A DNA stretch of 19,289 bases from Aeriscardovia sp040773385 (GCA_040773385.1 JAXGWH010000021.1:1-19289), one strand, 5' to 3'; counted from the first letter of the stretch, positions 1 to 7,391 are shown. Translations and numbers: made by a program. Notes: generated by a model not told the origin, from the letters alone.

Positions 1-93
1 ATCATCCTCGCCGTGCTCATCGCCGCCGTGCTGTTCGCCGGCGCGTTCGTGCTGGTGTCGGTCTATCGCCGCAAGGCCGCGGCCCGTCGCTGA
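1..93 (+). CDS. C-terminal end of a wall-anchored (LPXTG-type, probably pilin) protein, partial
   Basis: The window opens inside a reading frame that ends with TGA at 91-93. The 30 visible residues are a hydrophobic stretch (about residues 1-21, rich in I, L, V, A and F) followed by a basic tail, YRRKAAARR. This is the standard end of a cell-wall sorting signal: membrane segment plus positively charged stop. The LPXTG motif itself would lie just upstream, outside the window. A class C sortase gene follows, and such sortases usually sit directly behind their pilin substrates, so a major or minor pilin is the likely identity. The pilin call is inference; the sorting-signal tail is seen directly. 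Confidence 0.75.
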   Translation: MILAVLIAAVLFAGAFVLVSVYRRKAAARR

Positions 94-154
94 GACGCGG
101 CTGAACGGTCCTGACCGGCCATGACGGGCCCTGACCGGCCATGACCGGCCACGT

Positions 155-196
155 GTGAGGCGTCCATTGTTCGCATCAGAATGATGGGCGCCTCAC
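155..196. other. Hairpin between pilin gene and sortase gene
   Basis: GTGAGGCGTCCAT at 155-167 pairs with ATGGGCGCCTCAC at 184-196, giving 13 base pairs with one G-T wobble around a 16-nt loop. No T run follows, so it is not a standard intrinsic terminator. In pilus operons a partial attenuator or processing hairpin here would lower sortase expression relative to pilin. That role is inferred. Confidence 0.5.
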
Positions 197-197
197 T

Positions 198-227
198 CTA
201 TTTCATGTGATCCTATTTCATGTGATC
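198..227 (+). repeat. Perfect 15-bp tandem duplication upstream of sortase
   Basis: The 15-bp unit CTATTTCATGTGATC occurs twice back to back (198-212 and 213-227), just upstream of the sortase ribosome binding site at 245-252. It changes the spacing between the preceding hairpin and the sortase start. It may be a recent slippage duplication or a pair of binding sites; nothing decides between these. Confidence 0.7.
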
Positions 228-258
228 CGACACGGGCAATGGGCAAAGGAGGGGAGCT

Positions 259-1377
259 GTGGCAAAGAATGACATCGCAACGCGTGATGCGGCATCGCGC
301 AATGTGCTATCAGCACAGAGTGCCCGCCGTCACCGCTCCCTCGGCCTGCGTCTGCTGCTCGCCGCCGCCATCGCCCTGTTCTGCGCGGGCCTCGCGCTCG
401 TCGGATTCCTGGTCGTGCGCTTCACCGTCACCGACTCGCAGATCGGTGACGTCGCCGCCCAGGCACAGCAGCGCGCCGCCCGCTGGCCGAACGCGGAGCA
501 GAAGCGCGAGCTGAACAGGGCAAACGCGTACAACGCACGGTTGGCACGACTCGCCGCGCTCGGCCAGCAGCCCATCGGCGCGGGTTCCGACCCGTTCTCC
601 CACGATTCCGGTGGCCAAGGGGCTTCCGGAGGTTCTGCGGGATCGACGGGCGGTTCCACAACCTTGTCCCGTTCGTCGTCATCAGGATCTTCCTCCTCCT
701 CGACCCTCACCAGCCTTGACAAGGAGTACGACTCCCTCCTCGACGAGGGGGACGGCATCATGGGCACCATCGAGATCCCCGAGATCAGCGTCAAGCTGCC
801 CATCTACCATGGCACGTCCGACCGCGTGCTTTCCGCAGGGGCCGGGCACATCAAAGGCACAAGCCTGCCCGTGGGCGGACGCTCCACGCACGCTGTGATC
901 GCCGCGCACCGCGGTCTGCCGTCCGCCATGATGTTCACGCGCATCGACGAGCTGCGCAAAGGCGACCCGTTCTACATCCGCACGATCGGGCGTACCATCG
1001 CCTACCGCGTGGACCGCATCAGCGTGGTCGGCCCGGACGACACGTCCAAGCTCAAAATCGTGCCCGGGCAGGACCGTGTCACCCTCTACACCTGCACCCC
1101 CTACGGCATGAACACGAAGCGCCTCCTTGTCTCGGGCGTGCGTGCGAAGATCCCCAGCCAGGTGCCCGCGCCCTCGCAGGCCGGGCCGGACTGGCACAAG
1201 ATCCTCGGCGGGATCGCCCTGGCGCTGCTGCTCCTTGCGCTGCTCGCGTTCTTCGTGTGGAAGGCCACGCGCCGGCCGATCGTCATGCAGCATGGTCCCA
1301 TCGGACGACACGAGCGCAGCTATCGGATACCCAAAAACATCCCCGAGAAGGAGACGGACGCACGCAGGTTGCGGTAA
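259..1377 (+). CDS. srtC: Class C (pilus-polymerising) sortase
   Basis: This is a membrane-bound transpeptidase that would link pilin subunits through their LPXTG-type motifs on the outer face of the membrane. The start is GTG at 259, fixed by a near-perfect ribosome binding site AAAGGAGG (245-252). Visible parts: basic N-terminus, membrane segment about 30-53, lid motif DPF at 111-113 (typical of class C), core about 165-300, and a second membrane segment about 314-334 with a basic tail. Catalytic residues: His217 in AAHRG, Cys279 in TLYTCTP and Arg288. A Gly/Ser-rich stretch (about 118-150), longer than I would expect, separates lid from core. It lies 165 nt behind an LPXTG-type tail, as in sortase-dependent pilus operons. 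Length 372 residues fits the class. Family assignment is firm; the exact substrate is inferred. Confidence 0.93.
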   Translation: MAKNDIATRDAASRNVLSAQSARRHRSLGLRLLLAAAIALFCAGLALVGFLVVRFTVTDSQIGDVAAQAQQRAARWPNAEQKRELNRANAYNARLARLAALGQQPIGAGSDPFSHDSGGQGASGGSAGSTGGSTTLSRSSSSGSSSSSTLTSLDKEYDSLLDEGDGIMGTIEIPEISVKLPIYHGTSDRVLSAGAGHIKGTSLPVGGRSTHAVIAAHRGLPSAMMFTRIDELRKGDPFYIRTIGRTIAYRVDRISVVGPDDTSKLKIVPGQDRVTLYTCTPYGMNTKRLLVSGVRAKIPSQVPAPSQAGPDWHKILGGIALALLLLALLAFFVWKATRRPIVMQHGPIGRHERSYRIPKNIPEKETDARRLR

Positions 1378-1466
1378 AAAGAAACCATCACTGATCAATC
1401 TCACTGATCAGACCGGTGGCAGGGAGACAAGGAAGAGACAAGAAAGAGACAGGGAGAGGCATCGCA

Positions 1467-2660
1467 ATGCACACGATCATGGCGTTTCTGGGCAATTATT
1501 CCGCCCAATTCTGGTTCTCCGTCATTTTCGGCCTGTTCACCTCCGCGCTGTTGACCATCCCTATCGCCGCCATCCTCTACAACCGCCGCGGCCGGCTGCG
1601 CGTGCTCACCGTGCTGGGTATCTATCTCAGCATCCTCTACGCGTTCGCGCTCGTCTTCTTCACGCTCTTCCCCATCCCCGCCGATCCGAAGGCGTTCTGC
1701 GCCACGCACCATCTCACCGCCAACCTCAACCCGCTGCAGTTCGTCGCCGATTTCCGCAAGCAGCCCAAATCGGTCATCCTGCAGACCGGGTTCAACGTCG
1801 TGTTCTTCCTGCCGCTCGGCTACAGCCTGCGCCGTATCTTCCGCTGGAAGCCGTGGGCCGTGGTGGTCGGCGGCTTCCTCACCTCCCTGCTCATCGAGAG
1901 CGCCCAGCTGACCGGGGTGTTCGGCATCTTTCCCTGCTCCTACAGGCTTTTCGACGTCGATGACCTCATCACCAACACCCTCGGCGCGGTGCTCGGCCTG
2001 TTGATTGCTCTGGGGATTGACAAGGCGTTCCCGCCCAAGCCCGTGGACCGCTCCGTGGTCACCAACCCCGGTTTTGTGCGCCGCTTCGTCGCGTTTGTGA
2101 TTGACGGGTTCTTTATTTCTGCCACCGCCTGGCTCGCGCTCGTGGTGACCTCGATGCTCGTCTCGGCCGTGACCGACGGGACGGTCGGCTCGGCGCAGAT
2201 CACCGGTTCCGACCGGCTCTTCTCGCCCCTCAACACCGCCTATCTGCTCGCCTCGGTCGCCCTGTACGAGTGGCTGATCCCATGGAAGAGCGGCGGGCGC
2301 ACCCTCGCCGGACGGTACGTCCACATGAGTATCGAGACCAAACCGCGCACCGGCGGCCGCCGGCTCACCTTCTACGCCGTGCGCTACCTCGTGTTCGCGC
2401 TGCTGTTTGCATGGAACGGCTGGAACTTTCTTCTCGCGTTCGTGCTGTTTATTTTCTACTGCGTCAAGAAGCAGATGCCGTATGACCTGCTGCCCGCGGA
2501 TGACGCTTCCGTGTCGAACGGTTTCGCCGCGCCTGGGAATCCGGGTCAAGCCGCAGGCCAAACTCCAGCGACTGGCGCATCGACTCATAATCCAGGCTCC
2601 CCAGCACGTCCAGATGACGGTGCCGTACAAAACCCGTCAGATCCGGAAAACGGGCGATAA
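1467..2660 (+). CDS. VanZ-RDD family membrane protein
   Basis: Integral membrane protein of 397 residues. Start ATG 1467 is chosen because AGGGAGAGG lies 7 nt upstream; an upstream in-frame GTG at 1416 would add only polar residues. Residues about 45-185 match the VanZ-like family (LNPLQF near 87, FNVVFFLPLGY near 109, LIESAQ near 142, DVDDLITN at 163-170). Residues about 200-335 form an RDD domain (RRFVAFVIDGFF). VanZ relatives are linked to low-level teicoplanin resistance, but most have no known function. The C-terminal ~60 residues after KKQMPYD are low complexity (Pro, Gly, Ala, Asp) and are encoded in DNA that also encodes the end of the convergent glycosyltransferase. A small inverted repeat (CTGATCA/TGATCAG, 1391-1411) lies between this gene and the sortase. 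No function is claimed beyond envelope membrane protein. Confidence 0.85.
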   Translation: MHTIMAFLGNYSAQFWFSVIFGLFTSALLTIPIAAILYNRRGRLRVLTVLGIYLSILYAFALVFFTLFPIPADPKAFCATHHLTANLNPLQFVADFRKQPKSVILQTGFNVVFFLPLGYSLRRIFRWKPWAVVVGGFLTSLLIESAQLTGVFGIFPCSYRLFDVDDLITNTLGAVLGLLIALGIDKAFPPKPVDRSVVTNPGFVRRFVAFVIDGFFISATAWLALVVTSMLVSAVTDGTVGSAQITGSDRLFSPLNTAYLLASVALYEWLIPWKSGGRTLAGRYVHMSIETKPRTGGRRLTFYAVRYLVFALLFAWNGWNFLLAFVLFIFYCVKKQMPYDLLPADDASVSNGFAAPGNPGQAAGQTPATGASTHNPGSPARPDDGAVQNPSDPENGR

Positions 2661-3597
2661 CCTCGCGGTCCCGGTCCCTCTGCGCGCGCAGCCAGTCGGC
2701 GATCAGCGCGGGGTCGGGGGAGCCGAGCAGCGATCCGGGGTGCAGACGGTAGGAGTAGAGCACGTCAGGGATGCGCACGATGCGCCGGGCCGAGCCGAGG
2801 ATCTGGCAGATCCGCGCCTCGTCCTCGATCCGCCGGCCCACCGGGAAGACCACGCGGGCTCGTTCGTAGACTGATTTCTTCGCCACGAACGCCCACAGAT
2901 ACCCGCCGATCCGGCCGCGGTACTGCTCCATGACCGCCTGCCGCGGCGAGAGGAGCTGCACGGGGGAGGGTCGGGTTCCTTTGATCTGCGTCCCCTGCGG
3001 TTGTGGCGTCCGCGCGTGCGGACCCTGTGCGCGCGCATGGGTTTGCGCGAGTGGGAGTGTCTGCACGTGCCAGCGGTACGGAAGTCTGTTGTGCCGGTAA
3101 TGGGAGCGCAGCGGCCGTCCCTGCGCGCTGACCGCCCGGAACCGGAACGAGCACAGGTCGGCGTCATACGTGCGCATCGCATGGATCGCTGTTTCAAGCA
3201 GACACGGGCCCATCACGTCGTCCGGATCGCAGAAGACGATGTATTTTCCCCGCGCGGCTGTGAGGGCCGTGTTGCGTGCCGCCGAGACGCCCTGGTTGCG
3301 CTGGGTGATGACGCGGATCCGCGGGTCGCGCACGGCGGCCTCGCACAGGATGGCGGGGGAGGCGTCGGTCGACCCGTCATCCACGCAGACGATCTCGATG
3401 TCCGTGAGTGTCTGTTTTTGTGCGCTTTCGAGCGATTGTCCGAGGAATTCCTCCTGGTTGTAGACCGGCATGAGGATGCTGGCCGTGGGGCGGGTGCTGC
3501 CTGTAGGGCGTGTGCTGACTGTGGGGCGCGGTGTCGTGCGTGCGGGCCTGTAGGAGGGGCTCATAGGGCTGTCGGTTTCTGCCTTGGTGCCGGTCAT
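2464..3597 (-). CDS. Family 2 glycosyltransferase
   Basis: Predicted cytoplasmic GT-A fold enzyme transferring sugar from a nucleotide-sugar, probably to a surface polysaccharide or glycan. Motifs: PVYN at 44-47, DDGSTD at 73-78, NQGVSAARN at 101-109 and the metal-binding DPDD at 124-127. The start at 3597 is preferred over an ATG at 3621 because GGGAGG lies 5 nt before it; an N-terminal Thr/Pro/Arg-rich stretch (STRPTGSTRPT) precedes the catalytic domain. Length is 377 residues. A Gln/Pro/Arg/His-rich insert about 190-220 interrupts the domain. The last ~65 codons overlap the convergent VanZ-RDD gene on the other strand; here the overlapped part still looks like a normal helical GT tail (LDVLGSLDYESMRQSLEF). 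Acceptor and donor sugars cannot be told. Confidence 0.88.
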   Translation of the reverse strand: MTGTKAETDSPMSPSYRPARTTPRPTVSTRPTGSTRPTASILMPVYNQEEFLGQSLESAQKQTLTDIEIVCVDDGSTDASPAILCEAAVRDPRIRVITQRNQGVSAARNTALTAARGKYIVFCDPDDVMGPCLLETAIHAMRTYDADLCSFRFRAVSAQGRPLRSHYRHNRLPYRWHVQTLPLAQTHARAQGPHARTPQPQGTQIKGTRPSPVQLLSPRQAVMEQYRGRIGGYLWAFVAKKSVYERARVVFPVGRRIEDEARICQILGSARRIVRIPDVLYSYRLHPGSLLGSPDPALIADWLRAQRDRDREVIARFPDLTGFVRHRHLDVLGSLDYESMRQSLEFGLRLDPDSQARRNRSTRKRHPRAAGHTASAS

Positions 3598-3707
3598 CGC
3601 CGCCTCCCTGCAACCCGTCATATGGAACGTGGTCCGTTCATCCTGATTTTAGCCCGTTACCTATTTGGGTAATCAGAGGTATCATTTACTCACTGCGAAA
3701 ATATGGT

Positions 3708-3736
3708 TTGAAACAGTGGATTCCTGCAAATAAATG
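3708..3736 (+). promoter_or_regulatory. Candidate promoter of the rloA-rloB-mpg operon
   Basis: TTGAAA (3708-3713), a 17-nt spacer and TAAATG (3731-3736) form a reasonable sigma-70-type promoter inside an A+T-rich gap between divergent genes. Transcription would start near 3743, which rules out the upstream ATG at 3734 as start of the ATPase and supports a start at 3764 or 3785. A small inverted repeat TTACC/GGTAA (3657-3672) lies just upstream and could be an operator. Confidence 0.45.
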
Positions 3737-3784
3737 CAGAATCAGATATTTCAAAGTAAATCAATGCATCAGATTGGACTGCCC

Positions 3785-5119
3785 ATGCTGATCGATCTCT
3801 CGTTTCGGAACTTCCGCAACTTCCGCGATCCGCAGACGCTGACCTTCAGACGCAAAGGCGCCGGGACCACTCTCAGAGCGGCCGCGGAATCGGCCCTGAC
3901 CGATCCGGCCGATCTCCTGGGGAAGGCCGTCTCGCCGGTCATCGCAGTCTACGGTGCCAACGCCTCAGGCAAATCCAACCTCCTCAACATCCTGCTCGCC
4001 ATCTGCAGGCTCGTCGCCACGAGCTATCCCGCGGGCGGCCCGGACACGAAGCTTTCGAGTGACCCCTACCTGCTCGGCGGAAACGACAGGACAACACATG
4101 CCAGTATCCGGTTTATCGCCGACGACGGCCTCGATTATCTCTACGAGCTCTCATGGGATAAGCAGAAGGTCATTTCTGAGAGACTGTCGTATTACCGGAT
4201 GATCGGTTCGCGCCGATCGACCCGACGGACCGCGCTTTTCACAAGGGATATCAGGGGGATCCAGTTCTCGGCCGCATTCTCGGGTCCCCGCAAGGAGATT
4301 GCCTCCGTCGCCTCGCAGCGGCCCAATGCGCTCCTGCTCTCCATCGGCCGGTCAATGGGTGCCTCGTCCGTCCAGCCGGCATTCGATTTCTTCACCAAGG
4401 ACATCATGTTTTACGATGCCTCCCAGTACCTCCAGGAAATCGACAGCCTGATGAGGATGCCCGCCGGCGATACCCGCTTTGCCGACCTCGGCTCTCTGCT
4501 CGCCGGCACCGACACGGGAATCACGGGAATGCGCACGGTCGAACTGCCGGTCTCCAATTCCGTCGTCCAACTGCTCGCCGGCGAGGGGGTCGGCAACACC
4601 GGCCGTTACGCCTTCGACCCGAAGGCACAGAAAGTCCGCACACTGCACTTCCTCCACAAAGGCGAGGACGGCGCCAACGTCGATTTTGAGATGCGCAAGG
4701 AATCACAGGGAACACTCGCCTCGCTGTCCTTCTTCTCGCTCGCGCTTCGGCAGCTCTCCCGGCCGACCCTCAGCGTCATCGACGAGATCGACACGAGCCT
4801 GCACCCGGACCTCGTCGCCGAGTTCGTCTCGCTCTTCACCGACCCCGTCACCAACCCCCATGGTTCCCAGCTCCTCTTCACCACCCACGATGTCTCGCTG
4901 ATCGACGATCCACCCGAGCTGGCGGCCCTCAAAGCCGACCAGGTATGGCTCACCGAGAAAGCAGACGACGGCTCTTCATCCGTCTATCCGATCACCGATA
5001 TGACCGCCCGTGGAAGCGAGAATATCGGCCGCAAATACCGTGCCGGTGCTTATGGGGCCGTCCCGTTCCCCGAGTTCCACCAGCGCTTCGCCCGCATCAT
5101 CAACCGTGAGGGGGAGTGA
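3785..5119 (+). CDS. rloA: AAA/ABC-type ATPase, RloA-like (defence-type AAA_15/AAA_21 family)
   Basis: Predicted soluble ATPase of 444 residues. Counting from the 3785 start: Walker A GANASGKS at 57-64, an ABC-signature-like KESQGTLA at about 305-312, Walker B LSVIDEID at 329-336 and an H-loop TTHD at 366-369. The N-terminus MLIDLSFRNFRNF is the usual opening of this family, so 3785 is preferred over in-frame ATGs at 3734 and 3764, although its ribosome binding site is weak. Proteins of this kind (RloA, AriA of PARIS, OLD-like ATPases) act as sensors or scaffolds that control a partner effector. Here the partner, an RloB-family protein, starts on the stop codon (TGATG). Anti-phage or anti-plasmid function is inferred from family and pairing. 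Confidence 0.88.
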   Translation: MLIDLSFRNFRNFRDPQTLTFRRKGAGTTLRAAAESALTDPADLLGKAVSPVIAVYGANASGKSNLLNILLAICRLVATSYPAGGPDTKLSSDPYLLGGNDRTTHASIRFIADDGLDYLYELSWDKQKVISERLSYYRMIGSRRSTRRTALFTRDIRGIQFSAAFSGPRKEIASVASQRPNALLLSIGRSMGASSVQPAFDFFTKDIMFYDASQYLQEIDSLMRMPAGDTRFADLGSLLAGTDTGITGMRTVELPVSNSVVQLLAGEGVGNTGRYAFDPKAQKVRTLHFLHKGEDGANVDFEMRKESQGTLASLSFFSLALRQLSRPTLSVIDEIDTSLHPDLVAEFVSLFTDPVTNPHGSQLLFTTHDVSLIDDPPELAALKADQVWLTEKADDGSSSVYPITDMTARGSENIGRKYRAGAYGAVPFPEFHQRFARIINREGE

Positions 5120-5736
5120 TGGCGCGAAGGAAACTGCGGCCGCACTATCTTGTCGTCACCGACGGTGCGGTGACCGAGAAAAGTTATGTCCAGATGCTTT
5201 CCGCCCTGTTCAGGACCAAGATCGAGATCTCCACATCGACGGATGAACCGGCGAAACTTGTCAGAACCGCGAATCGGCTTGGACGGCAGAAAGATGCCAC
5301 CCGCGTCTGGGTCATCACCGACGTCGATGAGCATAGCGCCCACCAGCTGGCCGAAGCGCGCAAAGCTTGCGCGCGCAACGTGGAAGTCATCGTCACCAAC
5401 CCGTGCTTCGAAGTCTGGCTGATCGATCATCGGCAGCCCTGTCCCGGCTCTGTGACGCGGACACAGGAGGCCGAGGAACTCGCAAAACGATATGGGGTCA
5501 CGCAACCTGTCAAGGGCAAGGGGCGCAGCCAGGATCTCCAGCGGTGGAAGCTGCCGGCATTTGATGCGTTGACATTCGACCAGATCGAACTGGCCTGCCG
5601 GAACGCGCAGAAACACGGTTCCGACATTTCCGGACGAGAGGTGGTCGGACGTGCGCCGTGGACCGCGATGCCGCGGATGATCGACGAGATCTATCACGAT
5701 CTCGGTAAGTCTGATGCCACTCTTCATGCGCAGTGA
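5119..5736 (+). CDS. rloB: RloB-family protein (putative nuclease effector, TOPRIM-related)
   Basis: Protein of 205 residues belonging to the RloB family, first noted next to type I restriction genes. The ATG at 5119 overlaps the ATPase stop (TGATG), with GAGGGGG as ribosome binding site inside the ATPase gene, indicating translational coupling and a fixed ratio of the two proteins. An in-frame GTG at 5116 is less likely. Family landmarks: TDGAVTE at 14-20 (other members mostly carry EGxxTE here, as I recall, so the first acidic position is Asp15 instead of Glu), TDVDE at 67-71, NPCFEVW at 94-100 with His104, and APWTAMPRMI near 179-188. The pattern of one early acidic residue plus a DxD resembles TOPRIM metal centres. 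Probable role: effector released or activated by the ATPase; substrate (DNA, tRNA or other) unknown. Confidence 0.87.
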   Translation: MARRKLRPHYLVVTDGAVTEKSYVQMLSALFRTKIEISTSTDEPAKLVRTANRLGRQKDATRVWVITDVDEHSAHQLAEARKACARNVEVIVTNPCFEVWLIDHRQPCPGSVTRTQEAEELAKRYGVTQPVKGKGRSQDLQRWKLPAFDALTFDQIELACRNAQKHGSDISGREVVGRAPWTAMPRMIDEIYHDLGKSDATLHAQ

Positions 5737-5757
5737 CCGTCAGGAAGAGGAGGTGCG

Positions 5758-6573
5758 ATGAAGAAAGATCGGGGACCTTCCGGTGCCGCATCTGATGCTG
5801 CCGAGGCGGAAGCATCAAGGCGATCCGTATGTGCGAATATCATGCAGCCTGCAAACGCCGTGCGGCTCGCGCCCGTCGGCCAGGACGACTGGACGGACGG
5901 GCAGGGCCATTCGCTCTGGCACCCGACCGCCTTCCCCGACTGGCTCGGCGGGGACAGCGAGACTGTTGCGAGACGGTTGCTCGGCTGCTATCTCGTGCGG
6001 GATTTTAACAATATTCGTGTGGTGGTGCGCATCGTGGAGACCGAGGCGTACGACCAGGACGACCCCGCCTCGCACGCCTATCACGGCCGGTCCGAGCGCA
6101 ACCGTGCGCTTTTCGGGCCTTCCGGGCGATGCTACGTCTACTTCACCTACGGCATGTGGCACTGCCTCAACGTCAGCTGCGGCGACGACGGCTACGGCGC
6201 GGGCGCGCTCATCCGCGCGGTCCAGCCGGTCGTCGGCGGGGACCTGCTCGAACACCGCCGCGGCACTGACATGACGACCACCGGTGCTCCGGCGCGTCTG
6301 TCGCGCCGGGTGCAGGCGCTCGACGGCCCGGCCCGGCTCGCCACCGCGCTCGACATCGACAAATGCCTCTACGGCCATGACCTGCGCGAGCCGCCGTTAC
6401 AGCTGATGGAGGGCGGCCTGCGTCCGTGCGAGCAGGTCGAGACCACCATCCGTATCGGCATCACACATGCCGTGGAGCGCAGACGTCGCTATCTCATCGC
6501 CGGCAACCCGTGGGTCTCGAAGATGCCGCCCAAAACCCGTCGTCTGGCCGTGTCTCTCGGTTCAGCAGACTGA
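5758..6573 (+). CDS. mpg: DNA-3-methyladenine glycosylase (Mpg/AAG type)
   Basis: Removes alkylated or deaminated purines from DNA, opening base-excision repair. Start ATG 5758 has a strong site AGAGGAGG a few nt upstream. The catalytic set known from human AAG is intact: Glu96 and Tyr98 in VETEAY, His106 in ASHAY, YVYFTYGM at 126-133 and Asn138 in LNVS. Length is 271 residues, with about 60 extra residues at the N-terminus (acidic, Ala/Ser-rich, then WTDGQGHSLWHPTAF) before the family core. Only 21 nt separate it from rloB and no terminator is seen between them, so it is probably co-transcribed with the RloA-RloB pair. It may be plain repair, or a glycosylase enlisted in defence against modified phage DNA; the second reading is speculative. 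Confidence 0.92.
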   Translation: MKKDRGPSGAASDAAEAEASRRSVCANIMQPANAVRLAPVGQDDWTDGQGHSLWHPTAFPDWLGGDSETVARRLLGCYLVRDFNNIRVVVRIVETEAYDQDDPASHAYHGRSERNRALFGPSGRCYVYFTYGMWHCLNVSCGDDGYGAGALIRAVQPVVGGDLLEHRRGTDMTTTGAPARLSRRVQALDGPARLATALDIDKCLYGHDLREPPLQLMEGGLRPCEQVETTIRIGITHAVERRRRYLIAGNPWVSKMPPKTRRLAVSLGSAD

Positions 6574-6872
6574 AGGATGAACAGATTGGTGATCTTCTGC
6601 CAGAACCGGCGCTCGGAGGTGCGGATTGTTCAGCCGCCTTCGTTTTGAACTAGTAAGAGTTTCTTAATAGTTCGATCCTCGTCCAATTCTTTGTTCATGA
6701 GAAAGGTTCATGGGAATTGCGATCGAACGCTTTCCGAGTTGTCCACATTTGACTTTGAATGACCATGTCTCTGCGACTGAAGAATATGTTTTGAGACTGC
6801 ATGGTTGATCTGATTCCGTCCGGATTGAGGTGGATCGGTCGGAAGGAAATCATGTGATGAAAGGTGGTGACC
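6574..6872 (+). other. A+T-rich gap between mpg and the toxin gene, with hairpin and one DnaA-box-like site
   Basis: No gene is recognised here. A hairpin at 6647-6673 (GAACTA-g-TAAGA, 3-nt loop, TCTTA-a-TAGTTC) is 11 bp with one mismatch and may end the mpg transcript, although no strong T run follows. TTGTCCACA at 6739-6747 matches the actinobacterial form of a DnaA box. The base composition is visibly richer in A and T than the genes on either side, as is the gap before the ATPase gene. Confidence 0.45.
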
Positions 6873-7184
6873 ATGCATGTCGAAAAGACCGATGAATTCG
6901 ATCGGTGGCTTGCCGGGTTGCGTGACAGGGCGGCGCGACGGCGGATCGCCGGACGGATTGATCGCTGCCAGGCAGTCGGGCGAATGGTGGGGGATGCGCA
7001 TCCTGTCGGCGATGGTGTGAATGAGATGAGATTCCATTTTGGGCCGGGGTATCGTGTGTACTTCGCGCAGAAACGGAATAGGGTGATCTTGCTTCTTGTT
7101 GGCGGAGATAAGAGCAGCCAGAAACAGGATATCCTTCGTGCGATCGGTATTCTGGACGAGTTGAAGGAGGCCGGGCGATGGTGA
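6873..7184 (+). CDS. RelE/ParE (HigB-like) toxin of a type II toxin-antitoxin module
   Basis: Protein of 103 residues, predicted ribosome-dependent mRNA interferase or related RelE-fold toxin. The family pattern is clear: an early WLAGLRD segment (12-18), GPGYRVYF at 57-64 and GGDKSSQKQDI at 77-87, as in the subfamily annotated as addiction-module killer proteins. Start ATG 6873 is chosen because AAAGGTGGTGA lies directly upstream; in-frame GTGs at 6864 and 6867 fall inside that site. The antitoxin-like gene overlaps its end by 7 nt, the toxin-first order of HigBA modules. All expected conserved positions appear present, so the toxin could be active. Confidence 0.85.
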   Translation: MHVEKTDEFDRWLAGLRDRAARRRIAGRIDRCQAVGRMVGDAHPVGDGVNEMRFHFGPGYRVYFAQKRNRVILLLVGGDKSSQKQDILRAIGILDELKEAGRW

Positions 7185-7375
7185 AGGTTTCTCAGTTCGA
7201 TGCCGCGGATTACCTCACGACACCGGAAGATATGATCGGTTTCCTCGATGATGCCGCGGCCGATCCGGATCCCCGTGTTTTCCCCCATGCCGTGAAAACG
7301 GTGTGGCGGGCCATGGAGCGTCTTCATATGGTCGATGAAGATCTTGATGCCGAAAAGGGGAAGATACCTGCCTGA
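7178..7375 (+). CDS. Short antitoxin-like protein, HTH half missing
   Basis: Protein of 65 residues overlapping the toxin by 7 nt, with GGAGG upstream of the ATG. The first ~30 residues (KVSQFDAADYLTTPEDM) match the opening of the antidote partners of this toxin group (pattern K-x-x-x-FD-x-A-x-YL). Those antidotes are usually about 95-100 residues and end in a DNA-binding HTH containing a GLSRExLYxAL-like motif. Here the protein stops at residue 65 after HMVDEDLDAEKGKIPA, and neither alternative frame restores the HTH. It is either a truncated antitoxin that keeps the toxin-binding half, or a divergent family. It probably cannot autorepress the operon through DNA binding. Confidence 0.7.
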   Translation: MVKVSQFDAADYLTTPEDMIGFLDDAAADPDPRVFPHAVKTVWRAMERLHMVDEDLDAEKGKIPA

Positions 7376-7391
7376 GGTGAAGGATTTGTCC

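Noticed and set aside
1401..2630. Long leftward frame opposite the VanZ-RDD gene
   Set aside because: Charged, repetitive composition typical of antisense frames, while the plus strand shows membrane segments and VanZ/RDD motifs.
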